Assembly: GCA_964639275.1 (NCBI GenBank)
Contig: CAZXCQ010000225.1
Location: forward strand, 1 to 10,176
Direction of reading: 5' to 3'
Length of the DNA: 10,176 nt
From: CAZXCQ01 sp964639275
Lineage (GTDB): Bacteria; Desulfobacterota; DSM-4660; Desulfatiglandales; Desulfatiglandaceae
Position 1 is the stretch's first letter. Every line of letters begins with the position of its first letter. A model generated the notes under the pieces. It had not been told where the DNA came from and made no database searches. It saw nothing but the letters and a program-made list of their open reading frames with translations. Of the stretch, positions 1-6,377 are shown in pieces. Made by a program: the position numbers and the translations under genes.

Positions 1-81
1 CGAGGGAAGACATACTATTTCTGCTCTCTCGAATGTGCCACAGCCTTTACAAAAAGCCCCGAACGTTACTTAGGTCTATAA
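1..81 (+). CDS. YHS-domain protein, C-terminal end (partial, cut by left edge)
   Basis: Frame 1 from the first base reads 26 codons and stops at TAA 79-81. The visible residues include YYFCSLECA followed by FTKSPERYL, the second half of a YHS domain. YHS domains are small, probably metal-binding modules (the usual pattern is YYFCs..C...F..dPe.Yl); they occur as stand-alone proteins and fused to P-type metal ATPases and other metal-handling proteins. The two Cys of the FCSLEC motif are present. Only the C-terminus is visible, so I cannot tell whether this is a stand-alone protein or the tail of a larger one. It converges with the methyltransferase gene across a 114-bp gap in which I see no clear terminator. 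Confidence 0.82.
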   Translation, partial: RGKTYYFCSLECATAFTKSPERYLGL

Positions 82-195
82 AGATCTATCCTGGACCTTG
101 GCTCAAAAGGGGGATACCGGGGGAACCAGCCTTTGAAGTGGCGAAGGGGTTTCGAAGCATCATTTGGCCATTGAGGGGTGGGTTCAAAAGGGGTA

Positions 196-846
196 CTATG
201 GGAATGGATTTGGCCCTGCCAAACCGGGACGGGCCTCTACCCATCGGACCACGTCCAACCAGAGGCATTGCTCCAGATACACCTGCCATCCGGCCTTTCG
301 AATATTCTCCATGGTTTCACGGTTGATGTTGGCCCCCATAAATCGGACAATTAGCGGATTTAGCATGTCAAGAAGCCATGCCAGTACCCTGTGTCTTGAC
401 TGCATATGTTCCAACAGTAAAAGCCTGCCGCTGGGCTTACAGACCCTTCGCAGCTCCATAAGTCCTGAGACCGGGTCTGGGACCGAACAAAAGACAAAGG
501 TCGCAAATACCGTGTCGAAATGGTTGTCAGGGAAGGGGAGCTCTTGCACATCCGTCACCCTCAGGTCGATATCGAGCCCCAGAGATGACCCCCGAGACCG
601 GGCCTTTTTGAGCATCCGGGGGCTGAGGTCGATACCGATGATCTTTACGCCCGGGGGATAGAAGCGCATATTCTTGCCTGTGCCGACACCGACTTCCAGC
701 GCCATAGTGCCCTTGATCTTTTGCTGAAGCCTGTTTCGCCAGACAGAAAGCCGTCCCCTCTCCATTGGGGCCTCGAACGCGTCATAAAAGCGAGCCAGGC
801 GGTCGTATCTCTTCCGGGTTAGCTCTGTGGTGTGCCTGTCATCCAT
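196..846 (-). CDS. Class I SAM-dependent methyltransferase (UbiE/PEMT-like)
   Basis: This is a 216-residue protein with a complete Rossmann-type methyltransferase core. Motif I is EVGVGTG (residues 51-57), which binds the SAM methionine part. GIDLSPRML (71-79) carries the acidic residue D73 for the SAM ribose. VTDVQELPF (98-106) contacts the adenine, FDTVFATFVFCSVPDP (110-125) is motif IV-like, and RRVCKPSGRLLLLEH (133-147) is the post-core strand. The N-terminal YDRLARFYDAFE resembles the UbiE / phosphatidylethanolamine N-methyltransferase group, where the substrate is often a quinone precursor or a lipid. The substrate cannot be read from the sequence. The ATG at 844-846 is preceded by GAGGGAGG about nine bases upstream, which supports the start. 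The gene stands alone, with 191 bp of non-coding DNA upstream, and no clear promoter was recognised. Confidence 0.88.
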   Translation of the reverse strand: MDDRHTTELTRKRYDRLARFYDAFEAPMERGRLSVWRNRLQQKIKGTMALEVGVGTGKNMRFYPPGVKIIGIDLSPRMLKKARSRGSSLGLDIDLRVTDVQELPFPDNHFDTVFATFVFCSVPDPVSGLMELRRVCKPSGRLLLLEHMQSRHRVLAWLLDMLNPLIVRFMGANINRETMENIRKAGWQVYLEQCLWLDVVRWVEARPGLAGPNPFP

Positions 847-1037
847 TTTCTTGGGCCTCCCTCAGGACCTTGTTAAGCCGGCGACCCAGAGACCCTCTTC
901 CATGAAAGGTAACTTGATCCCCCCAGGGGGTAGAATGGTCAACCAGCCGGATGCCAGATCTCTCTCACCCTCTCCGCAATTCAAAATCCAGAATAGTGTT
1001 TGAACAGAACAGGCTTTTGCTTCAGGCACGCACTGAT

Positions 1038-1358
1038 CTAGTTCCAGCATCCCATGGGGCCGCCGCCTCCCATTCGGTAGCCATAATCTTTTATGTAGCG
1101 GCCGCGGTCTCCGCCGTATCCCGCTCCATAATCGCCTTTAGGACCGGTTTCTCGGCCCTGTTGATCCAATCCTGTTTGCTCAGGGTATTGGCCCCCGTAT
1201 CTTGCATCATAAGACTCCGGGCCATAACCCTTGCCGTACCCCCAGGAATCGATCATATGATGTCCCCCATGACCCCATCTCGGGCCCCAGGCGATAACCG
1301 GATAGACCAGGGTCGCAACCAGCATCAGACTTCCCAAAATGACAGCGAATCTCTTCAT
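1038..1358 (-). CDS. Small secreted Gly/Tyr/His-rich protein, ZraP-like in its termini
   Basis: This is a 106-residue protein. Residues 1-23 form a clear Sec signal peptide (KR, then a hydrophobic stretch, ending PVIA before W24). The mature part is low complexity: WGHGGHHM at 29-36, many Gly/Tyr pairs (GYGKGYG, YGAGYGG) and a C-terminus RMGGGGPMGCWN with one Cys. A His/Gly start and a GGGG...G.W end are also seen in the zinc resistance-associated ZraP/Spy-like periplasmic proteins, but the helical LTxxQ-containing core of that family is missing here. I infer a periplasmic, perhaps metal-binding, envelope-stress protein; the function is unproven. The start is well supported: a textbook AAAGGAGGT lies seven bases before the ATG, and a -24/-12 promoter lies upstream. 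Confidence 0.78.
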   Translation of the reverse strand: MKRFAVILGSLMLVATLVYPVIAWGPRWGHGGHHMIDSWGYGKGYGPESYDARYGGQYPEQTGLDQQGRETGPKGDYGAGYGGDRGRYIKDYGYRMGGGGPMGCWN

Positions 1359-1365
1359 TGCTCAA

Positions 1366-1374
1366 ACCTCCTTT
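1366..1374 (-). promoter_or_regulatory. Strong ribosome binding site for the Gly-rich secreted protein
   Basis: The minus strand reads AAAGGAGGT, a full match to the 16S rRNA tail, seven bases before the ATG at 1356-1358. It fixes the start against an upstream in-frame alternative in another frame and suggests high translation once the mRNA is made. Confidence 0.8.
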
Positions 1375-1403
1375 CAAAGGGGATATCTCTTTCTGAATAG
1401 TTG

Positions 1404-1420
1404 AGCAAAGGTTGTGCCAG
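1404..1420 (-). promoter_or_regulatory. Sigma-54 (RpoN) type -24/-12 promoter
   Basis: The minus strand reads CTGGCACAACCTTTGCT. This matches the core consensus TGGCAC-N5-TTGC exactly, with the required 10 bases between the GG and GC dinucleotides, plus the favoured flanking C and T. The predicted transcription start is near 1393, leaving an untranslated leader of about 35 bases before the ATG at 1358. Sigma-54 promoters need an enhancer-binding AAA+ activator, so expression of the Gly-rich secreted protein should be signal-dependent. No such activator is encoded in the window. Confidence 0.8.
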
Positions 1421-1530
1421 ACCCTTTGGTATCTTGGTAAGCCCATGAAATTAAAAAGGGTTTTCTTGAGGGTGAGGGATTGAAAAGATCGGTGGAGACA
1501 ATAAAGGGAGAGAAAGGCGGATACTTATTA

Positions 1531-1553
1531 CCCACATCTCGTGCCCACATGGG
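1531..1553. repeat. Repeated CCCACAT / CCCACATGGG element, possible activator site
   Basis: The heptamer CCCACAT occurs at 1531-1537 and 1544-1550. The second copy is part of the near-palindrome CCCACATGGG (1544-1553). On the minus strand the outer bases also form a 6-bp stem (TACCCA/TGGGTA). The element lies about 140-160 bases upstream of the predicted sigma-54 start site, where enhancers usually sit, and just downstream of the reductase stop. It lacks a T-run, so it is not a typical terminator. An enhancer role is a guess from position. Confidence 0.3.
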
Positions 1554-1583
1554 TAGAAAATCCCCAGGTGCTCTGGCCGGACT

Positions 1584-2510
1584 TCACCGCTTCTCCGTCT
1601 GTCGGAGCTTGGAGTAGACCATCCGGTAATGGGGGAGATCAAGATCCAGGTCCTGTGCGGCTTTTACGACGTAACCGACGAGGGTCTCTAGCTCCGTCCG
1701 CTTGCCCTTCTCAAAGTCCAGCTGCATGGATGATTTTGTCTGCGGGGGAAATGACGATGCCGTCTTGATTGTCCTTTCAACAATGTCCTCCGCGATGCCA
1801 ACTCCTTTTTCCCTTGCGAGTTGCACAACCTCCCGGATCAATCCCATAAGAAGTTCTCTGTAATCCTCTTTTTCCAATATGACACCAAGCGGTTCCACAA
1901 ATAAAGAGGTGGCCCCTGCCATTGGGGAGATAAAGATATATTTCTCCCATACGATTTCATCGATGTTTGGCTTGAGCTCTGCCCGAATACCGGCCTCCCT
2001 GAGCAGTTGTTCAACACCAGCAAAGGGCCTGGTGTTGCCATCTTTAGGACCAAAGAGGAGCTGACCAGGACCGCCGACCTGCTGAACCACGCCAGGTTCG
2101 ACTATCTGAGAGCTGAGATAGACACAGCCATTGAGGACCTGACAGTCTGGCAGGAGGGATGTCAGCCGGGCCGCGTTATCCACTCCGTTCAACAATGGGA
2201 TTGCCACGCTTTGTTTGCCAAGATTCTTCACAGCCGCCCTTGCGCCGCTTTCCAGGTCATAGCCCTTGACGCAGAAAAGAATGAGGTCGATGGCGCCCAG
2301 TTTCTCTGGATCATCAGTGGCCTTGTCAGGATTTGCAACAAAATTCCCATCCACGGTGATAACCCTTAGCCCCTGTTTTATGATTTTCTTTAGGTGTTCT
2401 CCTCGCGCAATGAACGCCACTTGAACGTCTTTGGTCGAAGAATAATGATAGGCAAGTTTGCCCCCGAAAAAACCGCCTACACCTCCGAGTCCCAAGACCG
2501 CTATGTTCAT
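1584..2510 (-). CDS. panE: 2-dehydropantoate 2-reductase family protein (PanE/ApbA)
   Basis: This is a 308-residue protein of the usual family length. The N-terminal Rossmann motif GLGGVGGFFGG (7-17) binds NADP(H). ILFCVKGYDL (77-86) and PLLNGVDN (105-112, with the substrate-contacting Asn108) are typical PanE blocks. DEIVWEKYIF (184-193) carries the expected catalytic Lys190, and the C-terminal helical domain has the SSMQLDFEKGKRTELETL block (260-277). In pantothenate/CoA synthesis PanE reduces ketopantoate to pantoate. The family also contains paralogues acting on other 2-keto acids, and no other pan gene is nearby, so the exact substrate is open. The ATG at 2508-2510 has AAAGGAGGT five bases upstream. 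A sigma-70 type promoter lies about 100 bp upstream. Confidence 0.87.
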   Translation of the reverse strand: MNIAVLGLGGVGGFFGGKLAYHYSSTKDVQVAFIARGEHLKKIIKQGLRVITVDGNFVANPDKATDDPEKLGAIDLILFCVKGYDLESGARAAVKNLGKQSVAIPLLNGVDNAARLTSLLPDCQVLNGCVYLSSQIVEPGVVQQVGGPGQLLFGPKDGNTRPFAGVEQLLREAGIRAELKPNIDEIVWEKYIFISPMAGATSLFVEPLGVILEKEDYRELLMGLIREVVQLAREKGVGIAEDIVERTIKTASSFPPQTKSSMQLDFEKGKRTELETLVGYVVKAAQDLDLDLPHYRMVYSKLRQTEKR

Positions 2511-2907
2511 TGGTGACCTCCTTTAACCCGTGTGCTATTCGCTGAAACGCCTGATGTTTTCAAAATCAAGCCGCGCAGCACCGCACCGCCTCCTGATGAG
2601 GCAAGGAGCATAAGGAAATGAGGTTCAGATGTCAACTGGGTCATGGAACAAGCAGCAATAAGGAGTGAAAAGGTTATGGTGTGGTAGTGATGTTACCTAG
2701 ATCAAAGGTCTTGCTGGCGCGGGCTAAATGCCAGTTCTTGTCGGCTAGATTAAAAACTACAAAAAGAAAAGACCTGGTGCTGAGGCGGTCTCTTTGGTCT
2801 GGATACCTTGTGATTAGGACGCGTTAACTGGACTCCAATTCGATTGGTATGGTTCTTGCTTAATTCTGGGTAAATCAATTAATAGAAATTTGAAAGAAGG
2901 TCCTTGT
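2511..2907. other. Gene-free intergenic region between divergent genes
   Basis: About 400 bases have no convincing gene on either strand. It holds the reductase's ribosome site (2516-2524), its promoter (2607-2635) and a short hairpin GCCTC/GAGGC (2588-2602) at the start of the leader. On the + strand there is a weak promoter-like pair TTGCTT (2856-2861) and TTAATA (2879-2884) spaced by 17 bases, which would leave only about 15-18 bases of leader for the next gene. The middle part (about 2640-2850) shows no recognised feature. Confidence 0.5.
2607..2635 (-). promoter_or_regulatory. Sigma-70 type promoter for the PanE-like gene
   Basis: The minus strand has a perfect -35 box TTGACA (2630-2635), a 17-base spacer and the -10 box TATGCT (2607-2612, 4 of 6 matches). 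Transcription would start near 2600, giving a leader of about 90 bases. It contrasts with the sigma-54 type promoter of the neighbouring Gly-rich gene. Confidence 0.6.
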
Positions 2908-3180
2908 ATGAGAAAATCCTTGATCGGTATTATGGCGGTCCTGATGGTCCTTTCTGTTGATGGAGGTCTGGGGCTGACAAATCATGCTGGTGGCCATGGG
3001 GGTGGTACCCCTTATATTTGCGAGTATGGTGAAGATAAGACATATACGGGCGTGGTAGCCAGCGTTACTATTGGCGGCGGTAAGAGGAATGCCCTGCTTT
3101 TGTTTACACGATTAGGCTTTACACTGGAGGCGTCCCCAAAGGACGTGCAAAATATCAAAGTGGCCCAAAATACCTGTTAA
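2908..3180 (+). CDS. Small secreted protein of unknown function
   Basis: I do not recognise the family. The 90-residue product begins with a Sec-type signal peptide (MRKSLIGIMAVLMVLSV), likely cleaved around residues 22-26, so the mature protein would start close to the His/Gly-rich stretch NHAGGHGGG (25-33). The rest looks like a small beta-rich domain (TYTGVVASVTIGGG, NALLLFTRLGFTLEA). It has exactly two Cys, C38 and the last residue C90, which could form a disulfide. An in-frame TTG exists at 2890, but the ATG at 2908 is preferred because GAAAGAAGG (2892-2900) sits seven bases before it and the signal peptide then starts properly. The stop is only about 20 bases before the helicase remnant. 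Codon use and composition look gene-like, but this could be a genus-restricted orphan. Confidence 0.62.
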   Translation: MRKSLIGIMAVLMVLSVDGGLGLTNHAGGHGGGTPYICEYGEDKTYTGVVASVTIGGGKRNALLLFTRLGFTLEASPKDVQNIKVAQNTC

Positions 3181-3198
3181 TTGCTTTTACATATTTAG

Positions 3199-4263
3199 AA
3201 AAATGAGAGCCAGGACCTGTCTCCCATCATGCTGGATGCCCTGGAGCACTGCCGAAAACGGATCATCATTGTTGGGGATGCCCACCAGCAGATCCACAGT
3301 TTCCGCTACGCCATCAATGCCATGAAGCGATTTCCCTTCGACGATGAACTGGATCTCACCATGAGCTTCCGCGTCCCTTCCCTTTCTTCCTGGAGGAGAA
3401 TATCGGTGCGTTCCTCGGGCGAGTATTGGATGTCTACTGGCTATCAAAAGGGGAACACGACAAAATCCGTGACCCATTTATCCAGTCTTTCGAGGGCCTG
3501 GATTTCCTCGAAATCTATGTCAGGGATCTGGATGACTTCCAGCTTGCTGGCATGGCAAAGGTGGTCAGAGAATACGCCCGCATCCTGCCGGATGCGGTCT
3601 ATGACATGATGAGGGTATCCAAAAGCATGGCCCAGACCCCGCACGGCCCGGGTATCGTCCTATCCACAGTGCACGGGGCCAAGGAACAGGAATACGACCG
3701 GGTGTATATCCATCCCGGCCTTGCAGCCTCCCTTTCAACGCCTGGAGGGCCGTCGGCCAGCGAACTTGGAGACGAGGCCAACGTCGCCTACGTGGCCTTC
3801 ACCCGCGCGATCCGGGAGCTCTATATCCCTCATAACTTTAAGGACATTCTTACCCCGGAATGGCAGGCAGTCATCAAGCGGTATGAACCTATTCAGGGTT
3901 CCAGGACCTCCCATGCCCCCCAGCCCAAACATGTGCGGAGAGCATCCCGTGGTTTTTTGGATACTCGATCCAGCCGATTTATGACCGAGACCCCGCAGCA
4001 CCAGGCACCACGTGAAGAACCTTTCAAGGTCGGGGACAGGCCCGCCCTGGCGCGACTAACCCCATTTTGAATTCCGGATTTGGGCTTATTGTTTAGTGCG
4101 TTGTCCTTTGCAATTGACGAGGGAAATCAGGTCTGGGCCAGGGGTGCGAGCAAGCCACGGTACAGGGACGGTCGTAGAGGTCGAGGGCGATAAATATCTC
4201 GTGGATCTGGATGGGCAGGAAGCGCAGCTATGGGAAAAAGCATGGGGGCCGAAGAAAAATTAG
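3199..4263 (+). pseudogene. Broken UvrD/FBH1-type superfamily I helicase
   Basis: Three pieces of one helicase remain. Frame 1 from 3199 to about 3380 starts inside motif II (NESQDLSP; the expected first Asp is Asn or lost at the junction), then has IIIVGDAHQQIHSFR (motif III) and LTMSFR (motif IV). From about 3381 to 4040 the homology moves to frame 3: ENIGAFLGRVLDVYW, STVHGAKEQEYDRVYI (motif V) and NVAYVAFTRAIRELYI (motif VI). The last piece, 4144-4263 in frame 1, has GTVVEVEGDKYLVDLDG, the small C-terminal domain common in UvrD-like helicases, ending at TAG 4261-4263. The Walker A half is absent. Compared with my memory of FBH1, about 60-70 codons are missing between motif IV and the middle piece. 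The order around motifs IV-VI resembles FBH1 more than UvrD/PcrA. No ATPase can be made from it, so I call it decayed. Confidence 0.85.
4041..4143. other. About 103-bp insert-like segment within the helicase remnant
   Basis: Helicase homology stops after VGDR (ending at 4040) and resumes at VRASHGTGTVV (from 4144). These two pieces would join directly in a typical UvrD-like C-terminal domain. The intervening stretch is not a multiple of three and has no recognisable homology. A 7-bp inverted pair, CCCTGGC (4045-4051) and GCCAGGG (4137-4143), lies at its edges, the right copy ending exactly where homology resumes. It could be a tiny insertion, or only mutated helicase sequence. Confidence 0.35.
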
Positions 4264-4334
4264 AGGTCATATCCCGCTCAGCAGTTGGGCATGAGAGTAG
4301 ACGTTATTGCTTTCCAGCTCAACTGGCCCAATTC

Positions 4335-4991
4335 TTACTTAAGCGCCTTGATTTTCTTAATGTCTTCCGATTTCCCGAGCATGAGCAAGATATCACTGTC
4401 TTTAATGACAAAGTTCGCCGGTGGCACGAGAACGAAGTTTTCCGGCACCAGTTCCTTGATGGCGATGATGTGAACCTTATATTTGGCCCTCAGATTGAGG
4501 TCTTTCAGGCTTTTCCCGATGAATTCCCCGGGTGGTCCGACCTGGACCAGGTCGTAATCTTCACTCAAGGGCACGAAATCCAGCACATTGGGTCGGGACA
4601 GACCACGCGATACCCGTATGGCCATGTCCCGTTCCGGGTGGATGATTTCCGTTGCGCCGACCCTTTTTAAGATTTTTCCATGATCCTCGTCCAGCGCTTT
4701 TGCCAATATTTTTTTTACACCCATCTCCTGCAAATGCAGGCAAATAAGGATGCTCGTACTTATCTTGGTGCCTGTTGAGACAATGACCCCGTCCATGTTT
4801 TCAAGCCCGAGGGCTTTCAAGGCTTCCTTGTCTGTCGCATCCAAGACGATAGCTTCCGTGGAATGGGGGTCTATGGCATGCACCCGGCCTTTGTCCAAAT
4901 CAATAGCCACTACTTCATTGCCGTCCTCAAACAGTGCTTTAGCAGCGTGAAACCCAAAATTCCCAAGACCGATTACAGCAAATCTCTTCAT
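4335..4991 (-). CDS. ktrA: KtrA/TrkA-type potassium uptake regulatory subunit (RCK_N + RCK_C)
   Basis: This 218-residue cytoplasmic protein forms the gating ring of a Ktr/Trk cation channel. The RCK_N domain (about 1-125) has an intact nucleotide motif GLGNFG (8-13) and the ribose-binding acidic D31 in VVAIDLD, so ATP/ADP or NAD(H) binding is expected. HPERDMA (118-124) carries the conserved Glu120 reported in KtrA proteins as a divalent-cation site. The RCK_C domain spans about 140-210 (LVQVGPPGEFIGKSLKDLNL, then IKDSDILLMLGK). Its start is 15 bases after the stop of the KtrB-like gene, with GGGAGG about nine bases before the ATG. It is the last gene of the operon. Downstream (4264-4334) I see no convincing intrinsic terminator. 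Confidence 0.92.
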   Translation of the reverse strand: MKRFAVIGLGNFGFHAAKALFEDGNEVVAIDLDKGRVHAIDPHSTEAIVLDATDKEALKALGLENMDGVIVSTGTKISTSILICLHLQEMGVKKILAKALDEDHGKILKRVGATEIIHPERDMAIRVSRGLSRPNVLDFVPLSEDYDLVQVGPPGEFIGKSLKDLNLRAKYKVHIIAIKELVPENFVLVPPANFVIKDSDILLMLGKSEDIKKIKALK

Positions 4992-5006
4992 AAAACAAAC
5001 CCTCCC

Positions 5007-6377
5007 TTAACAGATCATGATGCTTTCTTCAGAATATTCGATGCCATTGGTGGCGCCCGTGCCGACAATGATGTAGGAGAAGGTCAGCACCCCGACACGG
5101 CCGATGATCATCATCAAGATGAGCCAGCTTTTGCCCCAAGTGCTCAAATCCGGCGTCACCCCCATGGATAATCCGACAGTACCGAAGGCCGATACGGTTT
5201 CAAAGAAATAGGCGAGAAATGATCCGCTGTGCCTTATTTCGAAGCGAGGCTCTGGAGATTCGCTCACCAAAAGCATGAAGAGCACCAGCCCGATGACCCC
5301 GATGGATACGAGTATGAGTGATATGCTCCGGTTGATAGCGTCACCAGGAATGCTTTTTTTAAACATATTGACACGAACCTTTCTCTTCACCCTGCTCAGC
5401 GTGAAGGCCCCGATGAGGGCAAGCGTGGTCGTCTTCACACCGCCTCCGCAGGAACCCGGGGAGGCGCCGAAGAACATCAAGAAAATCATCAGGGCCAGGG
5501 TCGCCTCTCTCAAGGACCCGGTATCGACCGTGTTGAAACCGGCAGTGCGGCAGGTGATAGACTGAAATATCGAAGCCAACAGACGATGAGAAAATGACGA
5601 GGATGACAGCGAAGCGCGGTTTTCAAGGAATGCGAACATCATGGCGCCGCCCAGGATTAGAGACAGCGTTGTAAGGAGAACCGTTTTGGTCTGTACAGAA
5701 AGTCGAAGGCGCTGATTTTTTCGGCCCCGGAGCCATGATTGAAGATCATAAAGAACGGGGAAACCGATGCCTCCTACAACAATCAAGGCGCACATTGTTG
5801 CATTCAGTAGGAGATTGTCGCTGTATCGCATCATGCTGTCGGAAAACAAGGAAAATCCTGCATTGCAGAACGCGGATATGGAATGGAAAACAGCCGTGCA
5901 GACCGCTCCGGCGAAGGAAAGTTCCTGACTCCAGTGGATGGAGAGGAGAACGGCTCCCAGGATCTCGGCGCTCAACGTAAAAAACACCGTGCTTTTTACC
6001 AGGCTGAAGATATCCTCCCGCGGGGTATGGGCAAAGAGGTCCTGCATGACCATCCGATGCCGGAAGGAAACACTTCTTCCGATCCATTGGAAAAGGGCCA
6101 CGGAGATGGTCATCACGCCAAGGCCCCCGATCTGGATGAGCGCCAGGATCACACACTGACCAAAGGTGGTGAAATAAGCCCCCGTATCCACGACCACCAG
6201 GCCTGTGACGCATACGGCGGATGTGGCCGTAAAAAGCGCATCGATAAATGGAATCGCTCCGCTTTTGGTTGAGACTGGGAGCATCAACAGCAATGTTCCC
6301 ACCGCAATGGCCAGAAGGAAACTGGCCAGCACGAGAGTTGCCGGATGCGCCTTGAGGAGTCGGCTCCGGAAGGTCAT
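5007..6377 (-). CDS. ktrB: KtrB/TrkH-family potassium channel subunit
   Basis: This 456-residue membrane protein is the ion-conducting subunit that pairs with the KtrA-like protein encoded next. It has four membrane-pore-membrane repeats with one filter glycine each: SAVCVTGL (53-60), SAFCNAGF (168-175), TCRTAGFN (275-282) and SAFGTVGL (396-403). The KtrB-type gate loop GASPGSCGGGVKTTT (304-318) after the third pore and the conserved Arg of IIGRVG (424-429) are present. Its length (about 450) fits KtrB better than E. coli TrkH (about 480). Many Ktr systems are Na+-dependent, but ion preference cannot be read here. The ATG overlaps the previous gene's stop as TAATG, implying translational coupling to the Cys-rich protein. 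Confidence 0.93.
   Translation of the reverse strand: MTFRSRLLKAHPATLVLASFLLAIAVGTLLLMLPVSTKSGAIPFIDALFTATSAVCVTGLVVVDTGAYFTTFGQCVILALIQIGGLGVMTISVALFQWIGRSVSFRHRMVMQDLFAHTPREDIFSLVKSTVFFTLSAEILGAVLLSIHWSQELSFAGAVCTAVFHSISAFCNAGFSLFSDSMMRYSDNLLLNATMCALIVVGGIGFPVLYDLQSWLRGRKNQRLRLSVQTKTVLLTTLSLILGGAMMFAFLENRASLSSSSFSHRLLASIFQSITCRTAGFNTVDTGSLREATLALMIFLMFFGASPGSCGGGVKTTTLALIGAFTLSRVKRKVRVNMFKKSIPGDAINRSISLILVSIGVIGLVLFMLLVSESPEPRFEIRHSGSFLAYFFETVSAFGTVGLSMGVTPDLSTWGKSWLILMMIIGRVGVLTFSYIIVGTGATNGIEYSEESIMIC

Noticed and set aside
33..326. Open + strand frame across the left intergenic gap
   Set aside because: It overlaps the YHS end in a different frame and the methyltransferase 3' end; its sequence is Pro/Arg-rich with no motif or ribosome site.
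917..930. CCCCCC-A-GGGGG hairpin as a terminator
   Set aside because: It has almost no loop and no T-run on either strand.
951..1400. 149-codon + strand frame opposite the Gly-rich gene
   Set aside because: The minus-strand gene has a signal peptide, a strong ribosome site and a promoter; the + frame has none of these.
2713..2732. TGGCGC...ATGC as a + strand sigma-54 promoter for the small secreted protein
   Set aside because: The GG to GC spacing is 12 rather than 10 bases and the -12 box does not match.
2714..2734. CTGGC/GCCAG inverted repeat in the intergenic region
   Set aside because: Only five base pairs with an 11-base loop; expected by chance and no T-run or known operator pattern.
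4279..4334. Inverted repeats (TTGGGC/GCCCAA and CAGTTG/CAACTG) after the operon as a terminator
   Set aside because: Stems are six base pairs with a loop of about 35 bases, and no T-run follows on the minus strand.
4230..4670. 146-codon + strand frame running from the helicase tail into the ktrA-like gene
   Set aside because: It is antisense to conserved RCK_C sequence and begins in a different frame from the helicase tail; no ribosome site.
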